Positions 1 to 11,728 are shown, counted from the stretch's first letter. The stretch is DNA of 64,000 bases from Telmatactis stephensoni (GCA_029948255.1 JALIZF010001922.1:806001-870000); one strand, 5' to 3'. Program-made: numbers and translations. Notes: generated by a model from the letters alone, not told the origin.

Positions 1-15
1 AAGTCAAAAAATAAT

Positions 16-21
16 TTTATT
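16..21 (-). other. Polyadenylation signal of the ShK-peptide gene
   Basis: The reverse complement reads AATAAA about 65 nt after the TAA stop at 85-87, a normal 3' UTR distance for a small secreted-peptide gene. Confidence 0.6.
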
Positions 22-84
22 CCACGTTCTACAGCTTTTTCAAATCTGCTCACAAGTCCACATTCTAGATAATTATGTTATAGA

Positions 85-1056
85 TTATATTTCCACAAGT
101 TTTTTTAACTCACAAAATCCACAAGTTTTCTTGCATTTCTTCACTTCAGAATCCTTTCTGTGTGTGAGGCAATAGTCATCGATCTTTTCTCGGTCGCCTT
201 TCAGTTCGTTCACAAACCAGCTACAATCGCGATCATCTTTGCATTCTGAAACGACATCCAAAATTTAAGTAAAAATTGTTAATTATATACTGTTTTTCCT
301 GCTTTAATTTAATTTAATTTCATCCAATTTGCATATATATTTATTATGGATTGTAATTTTTCCCTTTGCGCCATTTAGTTTTGTGTACTTTTTTGGAGGT
401 GCACAGAAGATTTTTTTACCCTTTTGGGCGTTGTTTTAACTGTAAATAGAATAATCTATTGTCCAGGAAACTAAAAAACTCTTTGAACCTTAGTTGTGGT
501 CGTAAAAACTATCTTTGCGCGCGCGAGAAGACGTTATTTTAGAAGTTGATTTAGTTTCTTCGGTTGAGTGATTGTTGTAAGAGCTTGCATTATTACAACT
601 GTTACGTTGTTTTCGTCCTTGAAAAGTATTACGTTGATCTCGGGTTTAATAGGTATTTATAGGGTTATGCCAAACGTGAATTCGATAGCTGCAATTTCTT
701 CTAATTAAAATTGTACATTTTAGTTGGCAGTCCTTTAGCGCGCAACGGAACGCCAAAAAATGTAAACTGAAATATCCACTCGTTACAAAAATGCTGAAAA
801 CGCTTGTTTGTTCTCAATAAGCTTTTAACTAGTTTTATTCTTGGCTTACCTTCACGTTTCAAGACGTCACGTTCAAGTTCTGTATCAAAATTCAAATACA
901 CATCGATCAATACACACCCTCAGCTAACAGAGTTCCTAAAGTTATTCAAGTACCTGGACGTGGAAAATCTGCTTTGATGTTGGAATCCACAGGGCCTCCA
1001 AATGTAAGAGAGATGAGAACAAGTTGAAGAAGGACAAAGAAATTTGCGGGATGCAT
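85..1056 (-). CDS. Secreted ShK-domain cysteine-rich peptide, three exons
   Basis: Exons on the minus strand are 954..1056, 850..879 and 85..245 (294 nt, 97 residues plus stop). The junctions are GT-AG and both introns are phase 1. Exon 1 starts at ATG 1056 and encodes a hydrophobic signal peptide rich in Phe, Leu and Val. Exon 2 is a 30-nt microexon encoding an acidic/basic linker that contains a Lys-Arg pair, a plausible propeptide-convertase site just before the first cysteine. The last exon encodes six cysteines spaced C-X5-C-X17-C-X11-C-X3-C-X2-C and ending in the CGFC signature of ShK/ShKT domains, then a short basic tail and TAA. ShK domains occur in cnidarian venom peptides and in many non-toxic secreted proteins. 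The Lys-Tyr dyad of potassium-channel-blocking members is not visible between Cys3 and Cys4, so channel block is not implied. Intron 1 would be only 74 nt, which is the weakest point. The terminal exon is firm; the joins are inferred. Confidence 0.66.
246..849 (-). other. Intron 2 of the ShK-peptide gene
   Basis: This 604-nt AT-rich intron starts with GTAAGC and ends in TTTCAG on the minus strand. I see no embedded gene. The open frame on the minus strand from 910 to 701 is the microexon read through into the intron. Confidence 0.5.
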
Positions 1057-3414
1057 TTTTAGGTGGAAAACTCTTGCTCTTTCTATCGCTCAAACCAAAC
1101 TTCCTGGAGCTTGCTCACAGACCAACTGTCAAGTGTTTGTCTTCCAAATTTTGTTTTATCTAATAAAAAAGTAGGGTTCGGCTTTACGCTTGTTTAAACA
1201 AAATTGTTTTGGTCGATGAATGCGTGCCTGTCTAAGTGGCCGTGACGGACGAGCGCGCTTTTTAATTCAAGAAAAATCGATTTTCAGTTAAGACAAACTA
1301 CTAGCTTCATGATAATTCCCAGTTTTTCTTCTTAAAATCTTAGTTTAATTTTTGGTTTAGCTTTTAAATTTGATGAAACTTTGCTTTAATGTAGTTTTGA
1401 AAAGCGTACGTTTAGCTTGAGGACCTTGAGTAAATATTTGGAAGCCGCAAAATGAATTAACATTTTTAGTTGATGTCGATAAACGTATACACGTCAGTGG
1501 AAAATCAAGCAATACTCTAAAACATAACTTTATTTAATTAATTAAGATTGTGTCCTCCAAAATGTCAATAGTTTTTAGTAAGTATTGAATATCAAAATTT
1601 CTAGCGCACAATTTCAGTTAAAATCATTTGCATATTAACGGTGAAATATTAATTGAAAGTATATAGTTAAACAAACACCTTGTCTATAGTAAACTGTTCT
1701 TTTTAAGAAACCTTTTGCAGTCAATTGTATTTGTATTGTACAATAGTTTTAGAAAGGATCGATAGCATTGTTTTTCACTTCAAGAACCTTCAGTATATTG
1801 AACTAATTCTTGAACAGAAATATCTTCGCCTAAGTTTGAAAATGGTTACTAGGCATTTTCAGCTCATTTCGAGTTATTTTGAATTTTTCAGTCGCCTTAA
1901 TAACAATTAGTGCTTTTAAACATTTTATAATTAATTAGTATGGTTGCTTAAGTGATAATTCCTTATTCCAAAGAATGACAACAGCTGCTGTTTCTTATAA
2001 TTGCTTTCAATTTAGTTTTCAAAAGCGACGCTCAACTGATATCGATTTGTTGCTACTAATGGATTTTAGACATGTTTACTTATTTATCAAGAAATGAAAA
2101 CACGTTGTTTTGCTTGCAAACTTCAGCTCAAGATTTCGAACAATGACTCGAAACCTACTAAATAGTGAAAGCACGACCACTCCGACGACTCCAATTTCTC
2201 CAATCAGTTCCAAATGAATGAATAACCTTAGTCATCAACCAATCGCATTGCGCGAAAATTACCAATTGTGATAAAATTAATGTCAGTTTGACACAATCTG
2301 CGTTAAATTGGTTTACTATTATCATTATTATAACAAGCCAAAGAGAGTTAAACAATGTGTGTGTGCCTTTGGGTGTAACTGAATATAGCTGATGTTAAAC
2401 AAGACGATTTTCAACGATGATTTTTCGCGCAATGCTAAGTTGATGCCGTGTAACTTATACTTCGGCAACATGTTGCGGATTTTTGAGTTGAGGTCAAAAA
2501 CGATGAGATATTGACCCACGCTGTATGGCGGCGTTGCGCCAGAAATCGTCGTTGCAAATCGTGTGACATCAGCTTTACGGATACGGAAACGCATCGCGAC
2601 GAGTAACCAGTCAACCATATATAGAAACGTTTGACGACGTCTTTGCGGAAACGCATCATGACGGATACGGAAACGCATCGCGACGAGTAACCAGTCAGCC
2701 ATATATATATATATATAGAAACGTTTGACGTCTTTGCGAACGGTAAACCCCAGAAAAATCATGACCTTTTGATCTTGTTTTGTTGGAGCTCGTCAATTTT
2801 TCATTTCATAAAAGCCGATATATTAAGCCTCAATTTTCTTATATGCACATAAAATCAGCTACACATTATTTGTTAAATTTGTCTTCGTATCATGCAGGTC
2901 TAGTAACCGACTTTCCTCTCGCTCGATCTTTGGAAAGCTTCATCAGCTAAGTGAAATTCCAAACGAGTTTAACCTTTACTGAATATCTTGGGAGTATGGT
3001 CCATTTTTGCACTCGACTGGCAAAATGGGACGGGTTCGAGTCCTGGTCAGTCCTAAACCGGTCAGGGAGTTTTTCCTTTTTTATTTTACTTCTTTATTTT
3101 CCTTTTTTCCCTTCCTTTTTAGCTAGTCTCTTGGACCAGATGCAATCTTTAATTCAAAATGTTGTAGCAAAAAAAAAATATTCAGGAAGAGTGGCAAGCA
3201 AATAATAACAAAGCAATTATCTAACAAAAATTTCACGCTTTCCATGTCCCAATTTTATTTTCCATTTTTTTTCAGTGTTGTACACTGACGTTTCGCATAC
3301 ATATACCACACAAAAAAGTAACTTTTCTAATAAATTTAGCTTTCCTATAATAATTGACGTGATTCCTTGATTTACAGTGTTTTCCTATTCGGTATTAATT
3401 CCTAAGAATTCTTC
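1057..3414. other. Intergenic region, including FAHD2 3' UTR
   Basis: AT-rich sequence between the ShK gene start and the FAHD2 stop. It holds an imperfect tandem duplication at 2577-2738 and a (TA)n run near 2700-2716. A stretch near 2985-3060 resembles a tRNA-type B box (GGTTCGAGTCC) and may be a decayed SINE. The minus-strand open frames of 2158-2762 follow the duplication and show no family signature. No gene supported. Confidence 0.5.
2577..2738. repeat. Two-copy tandem duplication, about 80 bp per unit
   Basis: A block starting ACGGATACGGAAACGCATCG at 2577 recurs from 2661. The second copy has a longer (TA)n run near 2700-2716 and a small deletion near its end. Confidence 0.8.
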
Positions 3415-6400
3415 TCACTGGACTTGGTTTGTGATGCAACCAATCTCATCAATTTCACACTCCACAACATCGCCAACCTACAGATAAGAGTTTATAAGAT
3501 ACTACAATTAGCACGAAAACGGATAGGACGATAAAAGAATTCACCTTCCTGAAGTTTCCCAGAACTCTTTACGATTTTAATTTTGCGCGCGCAAGCGAGG
3601 TCAGGGGAAATGATGGCACAGGAAACTCTTGCATATATGAGAAAAACGTTGATTATGTCATTTCAGTAGTTCTGTAGAAACGTCAAAGAGTTTCCTAATA
3701 GCTCTCCCTATGAACATTTATCGTAATTTGAAGGTACTCCACCCGTTTTCTGCTGATTTTTTTGTTTTCAGTATATCTATGGCTTACGTTAATTTCTCCT
3801 GACCTCGCTTGCTCTGCGCGCGCTAAATCGTAATGAATCCTAGGAAACTTTAGGAAAGCAAATGAAGTAAATAGAGTGCACGGTACAATGTTTTACTGCT
3901 TGCTTCTAGTCCATAACTTAGTTGTGTATGCTTGTTTCTTTGCTCTGTTTTTCTTATAGGCTTTTTGTCTTTCCTTTCCTAAACAGACAAATGAAAAACA
4001 ATTCACAAACCTTCAAGAATACTGGTGGTTTTCTAAAACAACCAACACCAGGAGGAGTTCCAGTTAGTATGATATCGCCACTTCTGAGAGTAAGAAACCT
4101 AGAATAGAATCAATAAAATGTAAGATATCTTAGAGTACAAACACTAAAAGCGTGCAATACTTTGCACTATTTAGTACTAAATAGCACTAACTAAACAACA
4201 GAAAACAATAGAATTAATATAATTTACCACTATTTAGTACTATTTATGTTGTGCACTTTTAGTGTTTATACTCTATTTCCATATTCTTTATCAAAAATTC
4301 TTACAGAGGATAGGTGATTCTTCTCCACTCAAGGTACCTTCTCCTTAGTTATTCAAGATGCTGATACTTGGTCCAGTAAGGGATCGACACTGATATCCCG
4401 CTCAAAATTTACACTGGCGCTCAACCCACTGAGCCAAACGGAGTTACGTGATTAGAGGTGAATGGAACAAAAATATAACGTCATGAATGAGCTGGTGCTT
4501 AAAAGAAGATTGCACCTCAATTAAAGTGCTTCGAGAATGTGAATGAAAGTTAAAAACAGTTTTACCTTGACACAAATGACACCAAATGCGGTACTTGGAA
4601 GACCATATTTTTAGTGTTGGATTCTTGCATAGCTGTGCCATTAACACGACATCGGATACCAAGTTTGTGTACATCTGAAGTGAAAAATTGCAATATTAGT
4701 ACCAGATTAGTACATTGTGAAAACTGCGGTAACGGAAATAGTGCGCTTTTACCGCAATTGCCCCGCAAAAAGGCAAACCACATCTGCGTTTAGAAGAACC
4801 GCAAAGAAATGATTGTGTTGCGCAAAACTGGATTTTATCGTAAATGCTTTTCGTCTTCTGCTATCGAATTACCACAATTGCCCTTCACAAATTAGGATCC
4901 CCTCTATGATATGTAAATAATTCAAAATAAACTAGGCATATAAGGTTTCGAAATAGCGCAATTGCGTCTCTGAAAATCAATCGCAATTGCGGAAAAGTTA
5001 AACTGCGGTAAGGCAAAAGCAACTGCGCTGCGTTAGCACATGGTAGGTAGTAGTGGAAATATGAAAGCACTGAAAACAGCATTGACTCTACGGTCTAGCT
5101 GTTCCATCTGTTATCCTTAGAAGAAACCTGTGACCTCCTTGGACTTAGACAAGCAAAGCTTGTATTTTGGTTCTGTTAAATCATATACAGAAAAGCTCTG
5201 TTCTGTAGGTCAGTTGATATACTCTGTACTCTATCAGCTGATTTACATAACAGAGCTTTTCTGTAGGCACAAGTTAGGGATGCACTGCGTGCAGTGAAGG
5301 ATTGCAAAGAGCAGTTTTTCAGTTTTGTATGAATGCCAGAGCCATAATGTCCATAGAAGCATTCTAAATTCTTGGTTTGCAACCATCCCCAGGAGAGTGA
5401 ATTAAACAAAAGACACAACAGCCATGCTGGTGGTCTTGAAAAAGAAAACCACTACTGTGACTGGTGGAGCTTTTGTTCAATTCACTCTTCTGCAAGAATT
5501 CCTGTCCTGCTGTGCTGTGACAATCTCTTTTTCATAGTCATACAGAAACTGTTCTATCCATATACTAAGGCAAATAGCTTTTGTTTGAAAGAAGAAATAA
5601 CAATGTTTCACTTTTTGCTTTCACTTTCAATTGATGTCTTGACCATCTGACCACTAACCAGATATTGAATCCTTTGTAACTATCGCTGGTCCTAAAGGAC
5701 AAAATGAGTCAAATGTCTTTCCTATCAACCACTGTCCTCCATTCTTCTTTAATTGCCAGTCTCTGGCACTGACATCATGTGCAACAGTGTATCCAGCAAC
5801 ATGGTCCATGGCATCCTCTTCCTGTTTGGCAGACACAAGTTTGTAAAGCATAAGGCTAATATAATATTTGATACACTTGGATCAGTATGACTTGACAAGA
5901 TGTCATGAATCAAACTCTCCCAGGGGTTTCATTATCTTTTTGAATAAGCGTCTGAGTGATTGAAGTAGGTGTCTGTGTCCCAAATGGGGCTGCAATCATA
6001 TTTATTAAGTAAGACACAAAATAACTGGCGGTAAGAGGTAAAATAGGCAGTGCTATACCGCAGGTAGCCGCCTGTTATTGAAACCCCTGTCTCCACTGTC
6101 TTCATTTGCAAGTCTGATACCTTTATTTTTGTCCCTTTTTTGCCAATAACTATAGCAAGCTCAACTTCATAGTCCAATTCCTATATAAACAAATCAAAAT
6201 AACTGTTATGATAGAACCGCACAAGATCTCTGGGAACCTGTGTCAGGGTGTAGCTAACAATGGTCTTAAAGGCAGTAATACACTATGGTCAGAAGGAAAC
6301 AATGCCACAGACGACAAGACAAGTAGAACAAAAAGACATTGTTCAGAGTAATCCACATGTTCTTTGTTTTTGTCATTTTAACAAATCGTGAGCTTCGTTC

Positions 6401-8887
6401 TAACAGCAGTGGATGACCCCTTAAAGGAGCAGGCTACTCAATAATCCAGTTCTGAGATTGCTTCACCTGCCACATACAAAGGAATTAGAATGAGGTTATA
6501 TGCTAAAACTTTGGTCTTGTTATGAATGACTGAGCTTTATGCATGTAGTCTCATCTTGATTCCTTTGTATATGACAAGTGAAGTGTATATTGGAAGTTAG
6601 CTATTGACTACTCCCTTTTACTAATTATATTGTGAATTGTCTACCTATGACAGGGGAAGATCAAGGATTATCCTTTATGAGTGGGTGCAGGCCGGGTTAT
6701 AGAGATAGGAAACTGTCCAGAAAATCCAGAGGATATTATAGAAACATATTGAGAAGAAGAGGTCCCAAAGTCATCTCAGAAGGGGTACACACACACCTCT
6801 CATCCCTCCCCTAAGTCCACCCTAGTATGAGGTGATATACAACAGAAAGGTTTCTATATTAGTATAATATGCTATTGAGAGATGGGTTTAAACTATTTGT
6901 AGTTCAGAAATGATTGTTTTACCTTTGTTTCTTCATTATATAGAATAGGATCACCAGTACCAACAATTGCATTAGCAAATTTGTTAAAAAAGATGGGTTC
7001 TTTAGGGATGGGCATATTCTGTTCTTCACAGTGATCAGCATAGTTCATACCAGCACAGAACAGTTTCTCTGGGTTATATATTGGGGCTTTCAACTTGATA
7101 TCTGATCTTGATGTTATACCTTTACCACTGTCTACTACCCTGTATATTATATTGTTAAAATTGAATGAGATATTTTACTTTTTGTATAGAAGCAAATTCG
7201 TTTTCATATGTACAAATGGCAGTCATCATAAGATTATTAGAGTGATCTAGCAAACATGACGTGATGTTAAAGCTGAGGAAGCTGACTTTATATTTTTATA
7301 TATTTAGTTTAGCACATTTGATCATATTTAGATGCTAATTTGCGCTATATAAGTAATAAATATTATTATTATTATTATTATTATGTCAAGAACACAATGC
7401 AAAAACCAGTGAAATGGCATCCTGAACATGGCATTGCGATCTTGTCATACTAGTCACACAACGAACGAACGTGCTAAACTTGTCATCTAACGTCCTGTTT
7501 TCGCATCGCATTGTGTTTGCTAAATCACTCTATTTATGAATTTTCAGTTGTCACCAGAACTTGAGGAATGACTAAAATTCAGTCTCTAGAGGGTTTTCCT
7601 CATTTCTTTCTTGAAAAAATGTGATAGCAATTAAATAAAAAAGAAGCCTCTATGACGGGGTAGGCTATGATCAAGTGGAATAAAAAAGTAAGTGAATCAT
7701 AAGTCATACAGTTTCGTTCTTTTACATTGGTAGGTCACAACAGGAAGCCCAATAGATTGCCCTATGGAAATCAGTCTAGAGAAAGAGATGTCTGTTCATA
7801 AAATAGATCTCTTTAGCTTCATATGCAAATTGCCCATTTCAGACCATGTGACATTCTCTTGGGAATTTGTTCTTTATGATGAACAGTGTTAAAATATTAA
7901 CATACGAAAGAATCAACTCCCAAAAGTGACATCCACTGTGGTCTGAAGGGTAAAAACAACGAGTTAAAAAGGTCTATTCAGGTTGATTTCACTCTTTAAA
8001 AATGGTAGGTCACAACGGGAAATCTGACTGAGCAATGAACAGACCAGCTTGCGAAAGAGATATCTGATCATGAAATACTGGTTGATTCTAGTGTCTCATC
8101 CATGGAGGGATTTATTGGTTTTCCAGGGGCGGATCCAGGATTTTGCAAAGGGGTTGTCCCAAATAGGCCTCTTGAGAGATGTGGGATGTCCGGTGCACCT
8201 ATGGACACCCCCTGGATCCGCCTCTGTTTTCATTGAATTAATTAATAGGTGTCTTTTCAAGAGATATTAAATATCAATTATTCATCAGCAATCCATTGTT
8301 TAATCAATGTTATGATAGTATCTTGGAAATTGCTAATATCCAGTGAACTGATGAATGGCAGAGTGAATGAATGAAATGATAAACGCAAGAAAGAAAAGGG
8401 AAATGAATGAAAGAACCAAAAAATCAAAATCACATCACTCTTCAAAAAAAATTCAATCAATCAATCAACAATCAATCAGTAGTAATGTGTATATACAAGA
8501 TGGTGCAATAATAAGATATTTGTACTTTTACCTTTGAGCTTTTTTCTTTGATTTTTCAAAATCTTCCAAAAAGTCTTTCATATCGTCAGGAATTGATGAA
8601 TCTACGCTGTGTAAATCCACGATATCTCCTCCATCATTCAATTCTACACCAACAGAGCATCGTCCATCCTTTTCAAACTGTACTAACCTCATGCTGGACA
8701 CAAATCGTCTTGCACAGAAAGAAATCGAAGTAGAAATCAATGATTTTTGCAAAGGTTTTGGAAAAACTCGTGTTGTCACGAGACTTCGCAAAATAGACAT
8801 TTGGGTTCCCTGTGGTAATTCTTGATTTGCATACGGGGTATTTGTTACCAGTCTCATAGGTCGCGCGGGAAGTTCAAAATCCGCCAT
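3415..8887 (-). CDS. FAHD2: FAHD2-type fumarylacetoacetate hydrolase domain protein, complete
   Basis: Seven exons: 8532..8887, 6923..7139, 6121..6180, 5659..5821, 4566..4674, 4011..4098, 3415..3477; 1,056 nt, 351 residues plus TGA, frame intact at all GT-AG junctions. Vertebrate FAHD2 proteins are about 314 residues; the extra length is N-terminal. The FAH fold is clear: the [13 protein letters not shown] segment (exon 2), metal-binding Glu196 and Glu198 in DYEVELA (exon 3), Asp227 in VAHDVSARD (exon 4), the CRVNG strand (exon 5) and the LTGTPPGVG loop near residue 313 (exon 6). Family members are Mg2+/Mn2+-dependent enzymes acting on acylpyruvates or oxaloacetate; mammalian FAHD2A is described as a mitochondrial oxaloacetate tautomerase. 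Residues 30-65 are rich in Arg, Ser and Leu without acids, like a mitochondrial presequence, so translation may also start at Met30. Identity is certain at family level; substrate is inferred. Confidence 0.95.
3546..3856. repeat. TIR element in the last FAHD2 intron
   Basis: The left end (TTCCTGAAGTTTCC, then a GCGCGC block and AAGCGAGGTCAGG) matches the reverse complement of the right end near 3795-3856. About 310 bp, no coding sequence. Confidence 0.7.
4132..4274. repeat. 145-bp MITE, AGAGT family, copy 1
   Basis: Ends are inverted repeats beginning AGAGT...CACTAAAAG and finishing CTTTTAGTG...ACTCT. Same family as 11729-11875 and 12177-12319, recognised by matching termini and near-equal length (143-147 bp). 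Lies in a FAHD2 intron. Confidence 0.7.
4675..5658 (-). other. FAHD2 intron with a foldback
   Basis: This 984-nt intron carries a compact foldback at 5186-5265 whose arms begin TACAGAAAAGCTCTGTT. Apart from that, only AT-rich sequence with scattered ACTGCGGTAA motifs near 4720-5020 is seen. Confidence 0.5.
5822..6120 (-). other. FAHD2 intron between exons 3 and 4
   Basis: A 299-nt intron (donor GTATCA, acceptor AAACAG on the minus strand). No repeat or gene recognised. Confidence 0.4.
6181..6922 (-). other. FAHD2 intron between exons 2 and 3
   Basis: A 742-nt intron. The segment at about 6440-6590 resembles parts of 11286-11340 and 11530-11630, sharing a CCTTTGTAT core, so it is probably a decayed dispersed repeat. 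No gene. Confidence 0.35.
7802..7978. repeat. MITE, AATAGACCTC family, copy 1
   Basis: Inverted termini AATAGATCTCTTTA and TAAAAAGGTCTATT. Internal sequence TTCATATGCAAATTGCCCAT is shared with the copy at 21413-21591. Confidence 0.75.
8126..8224. repeat. Short TIR element with GGCGGATCCAGG ends
   Basis: Starts AGGGGCGGATCCAGGA and ends with the inverse TCCTGGATCCGCCT-like terminus. Related in its ends to the elements at 24707, 28243, 31667, 33353 and 53831. Confidence 0.65.
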
Positions 8888-9135
8888 GTTGAATTACATG
8901 TTGAATGAATGTGGTTGTTTTTCTTCTCTGTTTTTCTCTGTAGTTCACAGCTGTAAAAGGTTTACCTAGCTGCTAAGGTAAGATTAAATTAACTAAAGTT
9001 TGAATGGCTCAAAACTTTGTGTGCCATGAGCCTTGTGCAAAAGTTTAACTATGCTAGTTGAACTGTTCGCATTCATTTAAGCTTAAGACTTAAGCTTATT
9101 ATACGCTACTATTTCTTTTGTCTAAACAATTCAAA

Positions 9136-9760
9136 TTTGCTTTATATCAAAATATACTTTTAGACTGGCGCATTTCACACTGGATAATATTTTAGTTATT
9201 AAATTGGGGTTATATTGGGGACTTGTACATACCCCCACTAAGAGACCAATTATTGATTATGTTGTAGAGGGGCGCGGCAGATTTTTTCGTTTGTTTGTTT
9301 GTGTTTTTTTGTTGTTGTTGTTGTTGTTGTTGTTTTTTTTTTTGGGGGGGGGGTCATTTATTACGTTTTAGAGGGGGTCGGTGGAATTGCGTGGGGAGGG
9401 TCCATTTTTAAAAGCAGTTAAAATTGGGGGGTACATTTTTGAATTGGAAAAATATAGGGGGTACAAGTTTTGCTTTATATCAACAGATACTTTTAGACTG
9501 GCGCATTTAACACTGGATATAAATATTTTAGTATATATTGGGGTTATATTGGGGACTTGTACATACCCCCACTAAGGGACCAATTATTTATGACGTTGTA
9601 GAGGGGCGTGGTGGATTTTTTTGGGGGTGGGGGGTGGGAGTTTGTCATTCATTACGTTGTAGAGGGAGTCGGTGGAATTGCGGGGGGAGGGCCCATTTTT
9701 AAAAGCAGTTAAAATTGGGGGGTACATTTTTTGTAATGGCAAAATATAGGGGGTACAGGT
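9136..9760. repeat. Tandem duplication, about 300 bp, two copies
   Basis: Copies run roughly 9136-9465 and 9466-9760. Each contains TTGCTTTATATCAA (first copy) or its equivalent, GGGGACTTGTACATACCCCC, GTCGGTGGAATTGCG and AAAAGCAGTTAAAATTGGGG in order. Copy 1 carries an extra (GTT)n/poly-T/poly-G insert near 9290-9350. Confidence 0.8.
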
Positions 9761-10297
9761 TTTCATGAAGCACACTGACTTTTGATTCAAGCTACTGCTA
9801 AACTGAGAACAAGCTAAATGATTGTGAAAAGGGCGAGGGTACATTTTTATTGAAAGATTAATTTGTTGGGTGGGATAAAAATGTCATTTTATTTTTTTAC
9901 ACTGAATTCACCGCCCCCTCTACAACATAATATTAATGATTGATCCCTAAGAGAATGCATAGTTGGATTTGTTTGTGCTTCAGATAAGGGGACAGGGCAG
10001 GGAGATTCAACAAAACTTTTAATTATTGTACAATTATTTAAGTTTATTTAAGTTGGATAGAAATTTAGTAATTTGTCATTATATTTGATAAATAGTACAT
10101 TGCAAGTTCTGCATTTTTGTTTATTCATATTTACCACAAGTTGACCTTGTTTCACAATAACTGAAGCACCATATAACTGAGATTTCCATGTATTACTACT
10201 TAGTACTAATTTTTGACATGAAATTCTTTTTTGTATGATTTACAGGAATCTACAGTTTTCATCAGGGCTTGCATGATCCTTGGTACAGTCTACTTTA

Positions 10298-10770
10298 CCA
10301 GCACTTTGCTAACATTGTACCAACACCTTATTACACCTTACTTACACCTTACCAATGCTTACTACATCTTGCTTACAATTTACTAACACCTTACCACACC
10401 TTGCTAACACTATACAAACACCCTACTACACCTTACTGATACTGTACCAACACCTTACCACACCTTACTTACACTGTACTAACAACTTACTACACCTTAC
10501 AAACACTTCACCAACACCTTACTAACACTGTACCAACAACTCACCACACCTTACTAAGACTATGTACCAACACCTTACTACACCTTACTGACACTGTACC
10601 AACACCTTACCACATCTTACTAACACTGTACCAACACCTTACTAATACTGTACCAACACCTTACTAACACTGTACCAACACCTTACTAATACTGTACCAA
10701 TGTACCAACACCTTACTACACCTTACTAACACTGTACCAACACCTTACTACACCTTACTTAACACTATAC
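10298..10770. repeat. 22-bp minisatellite, CTTACTAACACTGTACCAACAC type
   Basis: About 20 imperfect units of ACCTTACTAACACTGTACCA-like sequence. Each unit reads as two diverged 11-mers. The period and vocabulary resemble the larger array at 22150-24332. Confidence 0.85.
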
Positions 10771-10833
10771 AGTGGGTTTGGGTTTCTGTTTAACAAAAAA
10801 ATAAATACAATTTCTCTGATTGCCTCCTCTGAA

Positions 10834-11128
10834 TTACAGCGATTTTCGAAATTATGCGAACTCATGCATTGAAAAAGTCCCTTGGATTTTGGTTATTCAC
10901 TTCCGTCAATCAAATTCAAAAATTAAAAATGCGAAGTTTTAACTTGTACCAAAATTATATTTAGCTCTTACGGGTCGTTTTATGATCATTTTATGTCATT
11001 TGGTATGTTTTAGGGATCTTTAGGAGTATTTTTTGGGTTGTTTTGTTTAAAGTGGGCGGAAGCAAAAAAACAAATTCCAACGGACTGTTTGGAGGTCAGA
11101 GTTCGCATTATTTCGAAAATCGCTGTAA
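10834..11128. repeat. MITE with TTACAGCGATTTTCG termini
   Basis: The left end TTACAGCGATTTTCGAAATT is the near-exact inverse of the right end at 11100-11128. A second family member lies at 36427-36720 (TTACTGCAGTTTTCGG termini, same GCGAACTCTGACC subterminal block). Confidence 0.8.
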
Positions 11129-11140
11129 CACTTTAAGTAT

Positions 11141-11177
11141 GATACATCCACTGTAATAATATTACAGTGGATGTATC
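11141..11177. repeat. Perfect 37-bp palindrome
   Basis: Arms of 18 nt (GATACATCCACTGTAATA and its exact inverse) around a single A. It lies 12 bp outside the MITE ending at 11128. Confidence 0.9.
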
Positions 11178-11393
11178 AAGAAATTCCAACATTTTGTTCT
11201 TGTATTTTCCCAGCTCCAGATATTTCCTTGAATTCAGAGGAGGCAATGTACTTGTTGTCAGTCTTGTTGATTTATTCTAGAACAGATATGGCTGTGAAAA
11301 GCAGGAAGAACTGGTCCTTAGAGCAATAGCCAAGTTCTGAGATATACCTCACTTTACACATACAATGGAGTTAAAACAAGGCTACATGTATAT

Positions 11394-11518
11394 AGTCTCC
11401 TTTGCAGCCATTTTTTGTTGTCACGCAAGGCTTAAACTCCCCAAAGAAACGGCTGCTCACATTCTATGGGGAGTTTAAGCCTTGCATGACGACACAAAAA
11501 ATGGCTGCAAAGGAGACT
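11394..11518. repeat. Foldback element, arms about 50 bp
   Basis: The left arm AGTCTCCTTTGCAGCCATTT... is inverted at 11467-11518 with few mismatches and a spacer of about 22 bp. Confidence 0.85.
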
Positions 11519-11728
11519 GACATGCATAGAAAGCTCAAAAATTCATAACAAGACAAATGTTTTAGCATGTAGCCTTATTCTAATTCCTTTGTATGTGGCA
11601 GGCAAAGCATATCTCAGAACTGGACTGTCTGATATAAGACTGTGCCCTGAGACAGTTACCATTTTTCACAGTCATTCAAGACACTGTGATTTTGTATCAG
11701 TTTCTTTGATTTACAAATTGCAGCTGAT

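Larger units (their letters stand above)
7140..8531 (-). other. FAHD2 intron 1 with nested repeats
   Basis: This 1,392-nt intron contains (ATT)n at 7361-7383, a MITE at 7802-7978 flanked by diverged direct repeats (about 7722-7801 and 7994-8074, sharing TGGTAGGTCACAAC), and a GGATCC-type TIR element at 8126-8224. Confidence 0.6.

Noticed and set aside
2328..2762. 144-residue minus-strand frame
   Set aside because: Its repeated MADWLLVAMRFRIR segment is just the tandem duplication at 2577-2738. No homologous domain recognised.
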